NCBI RefSeq assembly: GCF_001278055.1
Contig: NZ_CP010802.1
Coordinates: 806,001 to 870,000 of the forward strand
Source: Desulfuromonas soudanensis
Lineage (GTDB): Bacteria; Desulfobacterota; Desulfuromonadia; Desulfuromonadales; WTL
Length of the DNA stretch: 64,000 bases
Direction: 5' to 3'
Part shown: positions 1-8,977 of the stretch, one piece after another
Layout: every line of letters begins with the position of its first letter
Numbering within the stretch: position 1 is the stretch's first letter
Notes under the pieces: generated by a model
Seen by the model: the letters and a program-made list of their open reading frames with translations, nothing else
Told to the model about the DNA's origin: nothing
The model's database searches: none
Position numbers and translations under genes: made by a program

Positions 1-1394
1 CCGAGATTATACCAGGGCCTCCATTTCGCCGGCGACTTCCGTGTGGCGTCCGTCCAGAGGCTCACTTCGCTTCGCCACACCCGGTTGCGCTCCCAGGTGG
101 CAACGGTCAGGAGGGCAATGGCCAGAAAAGCCGCCGGCAGTATAAGCCGGGCAACGAACAGGGCCGGAGCTTTCCTCGCCAGGAGGACAATGAGAACGGC
201 AAGGGCTATAAAAAGGCCGATGGATGGCAGGTACAGACGATGCTCGAAGATGACGTCGGCGAGGGGCACAAGCCCAGATTCCACGGAAAGAGTCAGGAAA
301 AACCAGACGATGCCGAAGGCGACAAGCCGCGCTTCGCCCCCGGTTCCCTGTTCCTGGTCAATATCTTTCGGCCGGTATCCGTACAGGTAAACGGCAAGGG
401 AAAAGAGTGCGCCAAGGAGTAAAAAGGAGAGAAAGACCGGTGGGGTAAAAAAGGTCGTGTAAACCGGATAATCATAATCCACATTCTGTCCGACCGGCAG
501 GATCAGCAACCGCAGATAGGTGACGATGACCCGGATCTGGGTCAATAGATAATAGATTCTTGGGAGATCGGTGTGCGCCCGCAGGTGCTCTTCGAAGCCG
601 TTGGCAAGGGGATCGACGGCTTCGGAGGTGAGAATGCTCCAGGGGATGAGCGGCAGGGTCAGCAGCAGCGGCAAGAGATAGCGCATGCGGCGGAGCCACT
701 TCCCCCGGAAGAAGCTTGCCTCGTAAAGGAGAACGACAAGCGGCAGGGTAAAGGCGATCTCCTTGGTGCCCATGGCCAGAAGCGCGGCCACCACTGATCC
801 GGCCAGCAGCAAAGGGGCGCGGCGACGTTCAGCGGCCGGACCGGACTCGCCTCTGACCGTCAGCGGCAACGTCTCGAACCTCAAACGCGCCGCGGCGTAG
901 AGCACCAGGGACAGCAGGTAGAAGAGGGTGGAGAGGGAGGCAAGGCGCTGGACGATATAGGTGACCGCCTGGGTCTGGACGGGGTGGGCGATGAAGAAGA
1001 GGGCGGCCAGGAGGGCGACTGTCCCCGCCTGCGGGGCCAGACCGCTTGCGACCAGCCTTGGCGTGCGAAAAGTCAGACGCACGAGGGCATAGACCAGCAA
1101 AGCCGTACAGAGATGGACGGCCAGATTGAAGAGGTGATAACCGGTGACATCGAGTCCGCCGAAGCGGTAGTTGAGGGCAAAGGTGAAATAGCCGACGATG
1201 CGGCGGGGAAGGAAATCATAAGCAGAACCGCCGGGGAGGAAATTGCCGAGGTTCCGGATGATTTCGTTGTTGGCAATCGATTCCAGGTCATCGATGACAA
1301 AGGGAACCTTGAAGCTGTTGGCATAGGCCAGGGACCCGAGACAGAGGATGAGCAGGACATGGCAAAACGGGTGGCGGATAATTTTCTTCAGCAT
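1..1394 (-). CDS. TMTC-like TPR/polytopic membrane protein, 3' end outside window
   Basis: An uninterrupted reading frame begins at ATG 1394 and runs off the left edge (about 464 codons seen). It is strongly hydrophobic, with many predicted membrane spans. Three short stretches are typical of TMTC-like TPR membrane proteins (protein O-mannosyltransferase-like): FVIDDLESI near the start, AHPVQTQAVTYIVQRLASL mid-protein, and LRLLILPVGQNVDYDYP later. The visible end reads RVWRSEVSLWTDATRKSP, the usual linker before TPR repeats, so TPRs are expected beyond the window. Such proteins are thought to be membrane glycosyltransferases using lipid-linked sugars; substrate unknown. It is divergent from the polysaccharide operon, which fits a role in glycan or glycoprotein synthesis. 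Start chosen because the hydrophobic amino-terminus follows directly. Confidence 0.82.
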   Translation of the reverse strand, partial: MLKKIIRHPFCHVLLILCLGSLAYANSFKVPFVIDDLESIANNEIIRNLGNFLPGGSAYDFLPRRIVGYFTFALNYRFGGLDVTGYHLFNLAVHLCTALLVYALVRLTFRTPRLVASGLAPQAGTVALLAALFFIAHPVQTQAVTYIVQRLASLSTLFYLLSLVLYAAARLRFETLPLTVRGESGPAAERRRAPLLLAGSVVAALLAMGTKEIAFTLPLVVLLYEASFFRGKWLRRMRYLLPLLLTLPLIPWSILTSEAVDPLANGFEEHLRAHTDLPRIYYLLTQIRVIVTYLRLLILPVGQNVDYDYPVYTTFFTPPVFLSFLLLGALFSLAVYLYGYRPKDIDQEQGTGGEARLVAFGIVWFFLTLSVESGLVPLADVIFEHRLYLPSIGLFIALAVLIVLLARKAPALFVARLILPAAFLAIALLTVATWERNRVWRSEVSLWTDATRKSPAKWRPWYNL

Positions 1395-1501
1395 CTTATC
1401 CCTGGAATGCGACAGCGGTCTGCGGCGCGGCCATCGTCTGGAAAGTGGCGGAGGGCGGGGATCATCGAGTCAAGGAAAACGCGGGGTTCATCATAGCCCA
1501 G

Positions 1502-1522
1502 GGGTTTGAAATGTTCAAACCC
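1502..1522. promoter_or_regulatory. 8-bp perfect inverted repeat in divergent promoter region
   Basis: GGGTTTGA at 1502-1509 and TCAAACCC at 1515-1522 form a perfect inverted repeat with a 5-bp gap. A second AACGTT-centred, less regular inverted repeat follows at about 1530-1547. The pair lies between two divergent genes, where a dimeric regulator could bind. No T-tract follows, so it is unlikely to be a terminator. Confidence 0.35.
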
Positions 1523-1669
1523 TTATCCGGTGGAACGTTCGAACCTCCGTTGCCTGCCCCCGCGTCGGTTTTTTAAAGTTCTTGTGTTTTATCAGCTATT
1601 TGTCTATTGTCAGACAGGAAACAATATTCACCCTGGCCAGGCCCCGGGCGCCCTTTCAAAGTGACCCTT

Positions 1670-2770
1670 ATGAGATCTGCAACACGAAGGTTGAAAACGC
1701 TTCTGCTCGGTTTGATGCAGGCGCCCGGGAAGACCCTCACCGATATCCTTGGGGTTGTTCGGCCGGGGCGAGGTGACGAGGCCCAGAGGAGGCGGTTGCA
1801 GACGCTGACTCGTGAGGCGCCGCTGATTCTGCAGATTGAAACCACCAATGTCTGCAATGCCGCCTGTATCTTCTGCGCCTATTCGGCCATGCAGCGCCCG
1901 AAAGGGGTCATGAGCATGGCCTTGTTCGACAAACTCGTAAACGACTATGCTGGCATGGGCGGCGGCCCCGTCTCCCTGACGCCGGTGGTCGGCGATGCGC
2001 TGCTCGATCCCCATCTGCTGGAACGCCTTCGCCTCCTCTCCGCTCATCCCCTGGTCAACCAGATCACCATGACGACCAACGCCATCGCTCTTGACCGGTA
2101 TGCCGACGACGAAGTCCGCTTTCTCCTTGAGTCCCTCGACGGCATCCAGGTCAGCATCGGCGGCCTGGACGCGGAAACCTACAAAACGCTCTACGGTGTC
2201 GATCGCTTCCCCCAGGTCAAGGCGGCAATGGAGAGGCTGCTGACACTCAAGGATGGAGTCGAAAGCGGAGCAAACCTCACCTTTGCCTTTCGCACCAACG
2301 ACTGGACATTCGAGCTTCGCTTCAAACGGCAGCTGGACGAGTATCGGCGCCGCGGTGTCTTTGTCAGCCATATCTGGACCTATGCCAATTATTCCGGGGT
2401 CATTAAAAGCGACAGCCGCATGAATCTCCAGGTCAATGAGACGGAGGCAAAAACAACCACCACCTGTGTCTATCCCTGCGTCCACATGGCCGTCTGCTGG
2501 GACGGACGGGTGACGGCCTGCGGCTGCGCCGATTTTGAGGGGAAGAGCCTCTGGGTCGGTCAGGCGCAGGAGAATTCTCTGGCCGAACTGTGGCACGGGG
2601 AGAAACGGAGCCGAATTCTGGAATCGTTCACCTCCGGACGACTGACCCCGATCTGCCGCCAGTGCACGGCCTATCAAGCGGATACCCTCTTTGCCCAACC
2701 GCTATTCAGGGACGTCATCCCCCGACAGCCGCTCACCCTGGAATATCTGCACAACTTCTGGGGTGGTTGA
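1670..2770 (+). CDS. Radical SAM/SPASM domain protein
   Basis: The protein (366 aa from ATG 1670) carries the radical SAM cysteine motif CX3CX2C at residues 62-69 (CNAACIFC), which binds the 4Fe-4S cluster that cleaves S-adenosylmethionine. The carboxy-terminal third has a second cysteine set (CVYPC, CGC, CRQC) typical of a SPASM domain with auxiliary clusters. Substrate is unknown; members in polysaccharide clusters may modify sugars or peptides. It opens a run of surface-glycan genes. An in-frame TTG at 1607 would add 21 residues, but neither start has a good ribosome-binding site; 1670 is preferred because it is ATG and the extra segment looks non-conserved. Confidence 0.85.
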   Translation: MRSATRRLKTLLLGLMQAPGKTLTDILGVVRPGRGDEAQRRRLQTLTREAPLILQIETTNVCNAACIFCAYSAMQRPKGVMSMALFDKLVNDYAGMGGGPVSLTPVVGDALLDPHLLERLRLLSAHPLVNQITMTTNAIALDRYADDEVRFLLESLDGIQVSIGGLDAETYKTLYGVDRFPQVKAAMERLLTLKDGVESGANLTFAFRTNDWTFELRFKRQLDEYRRRGVFVSHIWTYANYSGVIKSDSRMNLQVNETEAKTTTTCVYPCVHMAVCWDGRVTACGCADFEGKSLWVGQAQENSLAELWHGEKRSRILESFTSGRLTPICRQCTAYQADTLFAQPLFRDVIPRQPLTLEYLHNFWGG

Positions 2771-2840
2771 AGTCTTCGGGCGGCGGCTGACGAGGGGTGG
2801 TGATGTCCCGGCAGAATAATCCACGGAATTCCAGGGTCTG

Positions 2841-4205
2841 ATGAGCGAACACCATAACAGCGATGAGCGCAAATTCCGCCTCTGGATGAGATGGCTTCCG
2901 GGGATTTTCAGGAAGAAGCTCGAAGAACGCGATGATCTGCAGAAGGTCATCGGCAACACCGGTTGGCAATTTGTCGACAACCTTGTCCGGATGGGGATCG
3001 GACTGCTGATCGGCATCTGGGTCGCCCGCTATCTCGGGCCGGGCCCCTTCGGTCTGCTCAGTTTCGCCCTGGCTTTTGTCGCCCTCTTTTCGCCCCTGGC
3101 CTCCCTGGGTCTCGACGACATTGTCGTCCGCAACCTCGTGCGCGATCCGACGACGCGGGATGAGTCCCTGGGGACGGCTTTCGTTCTGAAGCTGATCGGC
3201 GGCATCGTCTCCCTGGCCGCGGCGACGGCGGTGATTTTCGTGCTGCGGCCGGAGAACGGCCTGAGCCGCGCTCTGGTGGCGATCATTGCCGCCGGGGCCC
3301 TGTTCCAGGCCTTCAACGTGATCGAGTTCTGGTTCAATTCGCAGGTCCAGGCCCGGTATGTCGTCGTTGCCCGGAGTACGGCCTTCCTCTTCTGTGCTGG
3401 CGTCAAGGTCGCTCTCATCCTCGGCGGCGCTCCGCTCATCGCTTTTGCCTGGGTCGGCACGCTGGAGTTCCTCCTCGGCGCACTCCTTCTGGTTCTCGTC
3501 TACCGGTCCCGAGGTCTCAACCTGCGGCGGTGGTCGAGCCGCCTGACGAGGGCGAAGACGCTGCTGCGCGACAGCTGGCCGCTCATTTTATCCTGCATCG
3601 TCATCATGATCTATCTGCGGATCGATCAGGTCATGCTCGGCGAGATGGTGGGGAGCGAGGCCGTCGGCGTCTATTCGGTGGCGGTTCGTCTGACCGAAGT
3701 GTGGCTCTTTATTCCGACGGCCATCTACTGGTCCGTTTTGCCCAGTCTCGTGGAAGCCAGGGCGGCAGGCAATGACCTCTTTTATTCGCGGCTGCAGAAG
3801 TATTACAATCTGATGGCCCTGTTGGCCTACCTCATAGCCATCCCGGTGATGCTTCTGGCCAGATGGCTGGTGCTGTCCCTCTTCGGCTCCCCCTATGAAG
3901 AGGCCGGTCTGATGCTGGCCGTCATGATCTGGGCAAATCTCTTCACCTTTCTCGAGGTGGCCCGCAGTGCTTTTTTTAATGTGATGAACTGGAACCGCAT
4001 CTATTTTGTGACGCTCTCGCTCGGCGCCGCCCTCAACGTCCTGCTGAACTGGCTGCTGATCCCCCGTTACGGCGGGCTCGGGGCGGCGATTGCCACCTGC
4101 GTCTCCTACTGGTTTGCGGCCCATGGAGCCTGCTTTCTCTACAAGCCGCTGCACCGTACCGCCTTCATGCTGACCCGGGCATTGCTTTATCCGAAGCTCT
4201 GGTAG
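2841..4205 (+). CDS. Oligosaccharide flippase (Wzx-type, MOP superfamily)
   Basis: A 454-residue polytopic protein with about 12-14 hydrophobic segments. The early sequence (GWQFVDNLVRMGIGLLIGIW, then YLGPGPFGLLSFA) is characteristic of polysaccharide biosynthesis flippases, which move undecaprenyl-linked repeat units across the inner membrane. It follows the radical SAM gene by 70 bp and precedes glycosyltransferases, as expected in an O-antigen or exopolysaccharide operon. No polymerase (Wzy) or chain-length regulator is visible in the window. Confidence 0.88.
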   Translation: MSEHHNSDERKFRLWMRWLPGIFRKKLEERDDLQKVIGNTGWQFVDNLVRMGIGLLIGIWVARYLGPGPFGLLSFALAFVALFSPLASLGLDDIVVRNLVRDPTTRDESLGTAFVLKLIGGIVSLAAATAVIFVLRPENGLSRALVAIIAAGALFQAFNVIEFWFNSQVQARYVVVARSTAFLFCAGVKVALILGGAPLIAFAWVGTLEFLLGALLLVLVYRSRGLNLRRWSSRLTRAKTLLRDSWPLILSCIVIMIYLRIDQVMLGEMVGSEAVGVYSVAVRLTEVWLFIPTAIYWSVLPSLVEARAAGNDLFYSRLQKYYNLMALLAYLIAIPVMLLARWLVLSLFGSPYEEAGLMLAVMIWANLFTFLEVARSAFFNVMNWNRIYFVTLSLGAALNVLLNWLLIPRYGGLGAAIATCVSYWFAAHGACFLYKPLHRTAFMLTRALLYPKLW

Positions 4206-4241
4206 AGTGTTGCGAGTCTTGATCTGGTCAACCGACCGAGG

Positions 4242-4946
4242 ATGACAATGTTCGAAGATTTCATCAGATACCTGACCCGCAAGAAGACCAGGGTGGTGTT
4301 CAACGACCTGACGGTCAACCGGCCTGTCAGTTCCTTCTTCGGCCTGGATCGGGGAACGCCCATCGACCGCTATTACATCGAAAAATTTCTCGCTTCACGG
4401 GCTAATCTCGTCCTCGGGCGGGTGCTGGAGGTCGGAGACGACACCTACAGCCGCCGCTTCGGCGCCGGGAAGGTCACCTCTTTCGAAGTCCTGCACGCCA
4501 CTTCGACGGCGCGCAGCTCGACGATTGTCGGAGACCTCACCGACCCTTCCACCCTGCCGAAAAATGCCGTCGATTGCTTCATCTGCACCCAGACCTTCAA
4601 TTTCATTTTCGAAGTTCAAAAAGCCATCCAGGGCGCCCATGCCCTCCTTAAACCGGGAGGGGTGCTGCTGGCCACCGTCGGCGGAATCAGCCAGATCAGC
4701 CGCTACGACATGGACCGGTGGGGGGATTACTGGCGCTTTACCACGGCGTCCGTCGAAAAACTTTTCGCGCCGGTTTTTGCCGGTGGTGTGGAAATTCACA
4801 CCTTCGGCAATGTCCTGGCGGCAACGGCCTTTCTCCAGGGGCTGGCCGTCGAGGACCTCCCCGATCCTGCTCTCCTCGATGCGGCCGACGGCGACTATCA
4901 ACTGATCATCGCCATCGTCGCCCGAAAAAGCCTGAACCATGGGTGA
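4242..4946 (+). CDS. Class I SAM-dependent methyltransferase-like protein
   Basis: A 234-residue protein with a degenerate Rossmann-type methyltransferase core: RVLEVGDDTYSRRFG resembles motif I, DCFICTQTFNFIFE motif II/III, and ALLKPGGVLLATVGG is the familiar post-II signature of Methyltransf_11-type enzymes. Motif I lacks the usual GxGxG glycines, so cofactor binding may differ. It probably decorates a sugar or sets chain ends in the polysaccharide pathway. Its stop codon overlaps the start of the next gene by 8 bp, indicating translational coupling. Confidence 0.72.
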   Translation: MTMFEDFIRYLTRKKTRVVFNDLTVNRPVSSFFGLDRGTPIDRYYIEKFLASRANLVLGRVLEVGDDTYSRRFGAGKVTSFEVLHATSTARSSTIVGDLTDPSTLPKNAVDCFICTQTFNFIFEVQKAIQGAHALLKPGGVLLATVGGISQISRYDMDRWGDYWRFTTASVEKLFAPVFAGGVEIHTFGNVLAATAFLQGLAVEDLPDPALLDAADGDYQLIIAIVARKSLNHG

Positions 4947-5919
4947 CGGGATCTATCGCACGGTTCTCCCGGCCTACCGGTTTCTGCAACGGTTGAAAAA
5001 CGCGGCAACAGGGCTCATCGATCCGCCGGTGGTGGTCCTTCTTTTTCACCGGGTGACGGTTTTGTCGTCCGATCCGGAGCGCCTGGCCGTCTCCCCCGAT
5101 AATTTCCGGCGCCAGATGGGGTTTCTCAAAGAGCGCTTCCGTCTGGTCAGGCTCGAGGAGGACTGGTCGGCCCTCTCCGAACCGGCCGTGGCCGTGACCT
5201 TCGATGACGGCTACGCGGATAATGTCCTTGAAGCCCTGCCGATTCTCGAAGATGTCGGGGTGCCGGCGACCTTTTTCATCAGCACCGGCCATATGGGCAC
5301 CGACAAGGAATTCTGGTGGGACCGGATGGAGAGAATCCTCCTCCGAGGGGTGAATCTGCCTGCGGCCTTCACCCTCGTCGATTGTCGGTACGGCCAGAGT
5401 TGGCCGACGGAAACCGCCGCAGAGCGCCAGACCCTCTACCATGCCCTCAATGCCCTGGCTCAAAAAGTCGAGATTGGGCGGATTGACGGCTGGCTGGAAC
5501 AACTCGCCGCATGGTCCGGTCAGCAGGAAGGGGGCGCGGGGGTGAACCGTACCCTGACCCGGGAGGAGCTGCGGGTGCTGGGCCGGAGTCCCTGGGCCAC
5601 CGTCGGCGCACACACCGTCTCCCATGCCGCCCTGTCGGCCCTCAGCACCGAGCGGCAGCGAGAGGAAATTTTTGTCTCCAAAGAGACGCTGGAGAAGGAG
5701 CTCGATAAGAAAATAGAAGTCTTCTCCTACCCTTTCGGCAACCGGGCGCACTACAACCGCGATTCGATTGCCCTTTGTCGCCAGGCCGGCTTCCTCAAGG
5801 CCGCCGCCAATTTCCCCGGCCAGGTTCACCGCTGGACCGATCCGTACCAGCTTCCCCGCCGGGTCGTACGCAACTGGGATCTGGACACATTTGCCGGTCA
5901 CATGAAGAACTGGGTCTGA
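4939..5919 (+). CDS. Polysaccharide deacetylase (NodB homology domain)
   Basis: A 326-residue protein with the carbohydrate esterase 4 fold. TFDDGY at residues 87-92 supplies the catalytic base and metal-binding aspartates, and HTVSH further on supplies the zinc-binding histidines. The family removes N-acetyl groups from amino sugars in peptidoglycan or exopolysaccharide. No signal peptide is seen, so it may act on lipid-linked intermediates in the cytoplasm. It overlaps the methyltransferase (8 bp) and the next glycosyltransferase (TGATG), so it belongs to one operon. Confidence 0.87.
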   Translation: MGDGIYRTVLPAYRFLQRLKNAATGLIDPPVVVLLFHRVTVLSSDPERLAVSPDNFRRQMGFLKERFRLVRLEEDWSALSEPAVAVTFDDGYADNVLEALPILEDVGVPATFFISTGHMGTDKEFWWDRMERILLRGVNLPAAFTLVDCRYGQSWPTETAAERQTLYHALNALAQKVEIGRIDGWLEQLAAWSGQQEGGAGVNRTLTREELRVLGRSPWATVGAHTVSHAALSALSTERQREEIFVSKETLEKELDKKIEVFSYPFGNRAHYNRDSIALCRQAGFLKAAANFPGQVHRWTDPYQLPRRVVRNWDLDTFAGHMKNWV

Positions 5920-7199
5920 TGAACATCCTGATGCTCAATGAGGCCGACGGCGGCGGCGGGGCTGCCAAGGCGGCGTTTCGTCTCCATTGCGGACTGCAAA
6001 GGCTTGGCGTCGATACGCGTCTTCTCGTCCAAAAGGGGACAAGCGGCGCCCCGGGAGTTCTCAGCACGGCGGCGCCGGCGGGGAAGATAATCCAGGCGCT
6101 CAGAGTGCATTTGGATATGCTGCCGGTACGCTGCACACCGAACCGGCCCCTGCTGAACTTTTCCCCCGCCTGGCTGCCGGACCGCGTGACCGGCCAGGTG
6201 GCGGCAATCGGGCCCGATGTGATTCATCTCCATTGGCTGGCGGCGGGCTTTCTGCGCCTGGAAACTCTTCGCAAACTGAACCGGCTGAATAGGCCGCTGT
6301 TGTGGACGCTCCACGACTCCTGGGCGTTTACCGGCGGCTGTCACGTCCCCTTCGAATGTACCCGATATCGTCAGAGGTGCGGCGCCTGTCCCGTCCTCGG
6401 CTCAAGCACTGAAGGCGATCTCTCCCGCAAGGTCTGGGAGCGAAAGAAAAAAGCCTGGGAAAATCTCGATTTGACCGTTGTCGCCCCCAGTCGGTGGCTG
6501 GCCGACTGCGCCAGGTCGAGTTCCCTCTTTTGCGATGTCCGGGTCGAGGTGATCCCGAACGGACTGGATACGAAAATCTTCAACCCCATGGACAAGGCCC
6601 GGGCCAGGGAATTGCTCTCCTTGCCTCAGGACAAGAAGCTTATCCTTTGCGGCGGAGCCGGAATGAACCTTCAGGCCAACAAGGGATTCGGCCTCTTGAA
6701 ATCTGCCCTGCGGTCCCTGGCCTCCACGGACTGGGGAGGGAAGGCAGAGCTGGTCGTCTTCGGTCTGTCCGGTCCCGACGAGGAGCGAGGCTCCGGTCTC
6801 AAGGAAAACTACCTTGGATGGCTTCAGGACGAAGCCTCTCTGGCGGCGGCCTACTCGGCCGCGGATCTCTTTGTCATACCGTCCTTGCAGGAAAATCTGC
6901 CGAACACGGCACTGGAGGCGATGGCCTGCGGCACCCCCTGCGTCGCCTTCGAGCAGGGGGGGATGGCCGATTTGATCGACCCCGGGCAAAACGGTTATCT
7001 GGCGAGGCCTTATGATATCGAAGACCTTATGAGCGGGATTCGCCTGATTCTGGAAAACGACGGGTTGCGATCTGCGATGGCGCAAGCCTCCCGGCTAAAG
7101 GTCGAAACAACCTTTGCTCTGGACATCGTCTGCCAAAGGTACGTCGCCCTCTATCAGGAGTTGATCGGGGACATCGGAGGGGAGGCATCAGCTTCATGA
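5919..7199 (+). CDS. Family 4 glycosyltransferase (GT-B fold)
   Basis: The 426-residue protein starts MNILMLNEADGGGGAAKA at ATG 5919, overlapping the preceding stop. The first half has HLHWLAAGFL and WTLHDSWAFTGGCH, typical of WcaC-like GT4 enzymes; the second half has PSLQENLPNTALEAMACGTP, the nucleotide-sugar-binding E(x7)E-type region. It would transfer a sugar from a nucleotide donor to the growing lipid-linked glycan. A possible CxxxxC cluster (CTRYRQRCGAC) lies mid-protein, as in many WcaC relatives. Its stop overlaps the next start by 4 bp. Confidence 0.87.
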   Translation: MNILMLNEADGGGGAAKAAFRLHCGLQRLGVDTRLLVQKGTSGAPGVLSTAAPAGKIIQALRVHLDMLPVRCTPNRPLLNFSPAWLPDRVTGQVAAIGPDVIHLHWLAAGFLRLETLRKLNRLNRPLLWTLHDSWAFTGGCHVPFECTRYRQRCGACPVLGSSTEGDLSRKVWERKKKAWENLDLTVVAPSRWLADCARSSSLFCDVRVEVIPNGLDTKIFNPMDKARARELLSLPQDKKLILCGGAGMNLQANKGFGLLKSALRSLASTDWGGKAELVVFGLSGPDEERGSGLKENYLGWLQDEASLAAAYSAADLFVIPSLQENLPNTALEAMACGTPCVAFEQGGMADLIDPGQNGYLARPYDIEDLMSGIRLILENDGLRSAMAQASRLKVETTFALDIVCQRYVALYQELIGDIGGEASAS

Positions 7200-8149
7200 G
7201 AAACGCACCTTTGTCCGGATTGCCCAAAAACGAATGGCCGCAGGTGACACTGATTACGCCGAGCTACAATGCGCGCCCCTATCTCCGTGCTGCCATCGAC
7301 AGCGTTTTAGGTCAGGATTATCCGCATATTGAATATCTGGTCATGGATGGCGGCTCGACGGACGGTTCGGTCGAACTGCTCAAGGAATACGCCCCGAGGC
7401 TGCGCTGGGTCAGTGAAAAGGATGGGGGGCAGGCCGACGCCATCGCCCGCGGTTTCGAGCAGACGGGCGGCACGATTCTCGGCTGGCTCAACGCCGATGA
7501 CGAGCTCAAACCCGGCGCTGTCCGCAGCGCCGTGGAAGCCTTTCAGGAAAATCCGAATGCGGCGCTGATTTACGGCAATGCCGATTTTATCGATGCCGAC
7601 GGATGCATTCTTGGACCCTGCACCGTCGTTGAGCCTTATTCAGGGCACCGTCTCCTTCATTACGGCGATTACATCATTCAGCCGGCCGCCTTTTTCACCC
7701 GCCAGGCGTATGAAGCGGCGGGGGGATTGAACACTGCACTCAACTGGGCCATGGATTGGGATCTGTGGATCCGTCTGGCAGAGGAGGATGGCGTCGTCTA
7801 TATCGATAAGCTCCTGGCCAGCTACCGCTGGCTCGGTTCAAACAAGACCGCCGAGGGAGGTTTTCATCGACTCGCGGAGATCGAAACCGTCGCCCGGCAA
7901 TACGGCTGCCACGGCCTCCCCGCGTACTTTCGCCTCGAACAGGCGCGACTCCTTGCCCTTCAGGCAAGTCAGAATCTGAAACAACGGCAACTTGTGCCGA
8001 TGTTGAAAAACCTTGCCAAATCCGCGACAACGGTTTTGACGTCCTGGGGGGCGACAACAAGCCTGTTTACACCCCATGTCTGGCGGAATTATCGGACCGC
8101 CCAGATGCTGTATCGCCATGTCGAAGAGTTGAGGTCGGATCGATCATGA
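7196..8149 (+). CDS. Family 2 glycosyltransferase
   Basis: A 317-residue GT-A protein. ITPSYNARPYLRAAIDSVL is the nucleotide-binding start, DGGSTDGS the conserved aspartate loop, and GWLNADD the metal-binding DxD-like motif. Acceptor and donor cannot be told from sequence. ATGA overlaps join it to both neighbours. It is closely related in layout to the next gene, and the two may have arisen by duplication. Confidence 0.87.
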   Translation: MRNAPLSGLPKNEWPQVTLITPSYNARPYLRAAIDSVLGQDYPHIEYLVMDGGSTDGSVELLKEYAPRLRWVSEKDGGQADAIARGFEQTGGTILGWLNADDELKPGAVRSAVEAFQENPNAALIYGNADFIDADGCILGPCTVVEPYSGHRLLHYGDYIIQPAAFFTRQAYEAAGGLNTALNWAMDWDLWIRLAEEDGVVYIDKLLASYRWLGSNKTAEGGFHRLAEIETVARQYGCHGLPAYFRLEQARLLALQASQNLKQRQLVPMLKNLAKSATTVLTSWGATTSLFTPHVWRNYRTAQMLYRHVEELRSDRS

Positions 8150-8943
8150 CGTCCCAACCGCTCATTTCCATCATCATGCCCTGCTACCAGCAGGTGAAAT
8201 TCCTCGAAGAGGCGGTCCGTTCGGTCCTTGATCAGGAAAATGTCGATCTTGAACTGCTGGTCATGGACCCCGGTTCGACGGATGGCTCCAGGGGATTGCT
8301 GCAGTCCCTGCGGGAGATCTACGGGGAGCGGCTGCAACTCCACTTTTCTCCCGACGAGGGGCAGGCCGACGCCATTAACCGCGGCATGACCCTGGCCCGC
8401 GGCACCATTCTCGGCTGGCTCAATTCCGACGACAGGTTGCGTCCCGGCGCCCTCCGGCAGATTGTTTCCTTTCTGAACGACCCTGAACCCCGTTGGCTTT
8501 ACGGACGCTGCGGCATCATCGATGAGAGGGGGCGGCAGATTTCCCCCTATGTCGTGTGGTACAAGAATTTTCGCGGCCGCCGCTTTACCTTTTTCAAGTT
8601 TCTGACCGAGGATTTCGTCCCGCAAATGGCGACCTTCTGGAACCGACCCCTATGGGAGATATCAGGAGAGCTTGACAAAATGCGGCACCTGGCCATGGAC
8701 TATGACCTCTTTCTGCGTTTCGCCAAAATTTCGGATCCCGCTGTTTGCAAAGAATATCTGGCGGATTTCCGGGTCCACCGTGAAGCCAAGAGCAGTCTGA
8801 GAACGAAGGCGCATCTCGAAGAGGCTTTTTTGACTGTATGCGAGCATGCAGAACCCTGCGGGTGGAGAGGAAAAATATCCCTGGCCCTCCACAGGATTTA
8901 TGCCGTGCGCACAAGAATTATCTACCGGCTGACAAAGCCCTGA
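8146..8943 (+). CDS. Family 2 glycosyltransferase
   Basis: A 265-residue GT-A protein with SIIMPCYQQVKFLEEAVRSV, DPGSTDGS and GWLNSDD motifs, the same order as the gene upstream (EGQADAINRG here, GGQADAIARG there). It likely adds a second, different sugar to the same repeat unit. Its ATG overlaps the upstream stop (ATGA). A short gap (34 bp) separates it from the following gene. Confidence 0.87.
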   Translation: MTSQPLISIIMPCYQQVKFLEEAVRSVLDQENVDLELLVMDPGSTDGSRGLLQSLREIYGERLQLHFSPDEGQADAINRGMTLARGTILGWLNSDDRLRPGALRQIVSFLNDPEPRWLYGRCGIIDERGRQISPYVVWYKNFRGRRFTFFKFLTEDFVPQMATFWNRPLWEISGELDKMRHLAMDYDLFLRFAKISDPAVCKEYLADFRVHREAKSSLRTKAHLEEAFLTVCEHAEPCGWRGKISLALHRIYAVRTRIIYRLTKP

Positions 8944-8977
8944 TGCCATCCTGTCGACGGATGCAGGCCGGGAGGCC

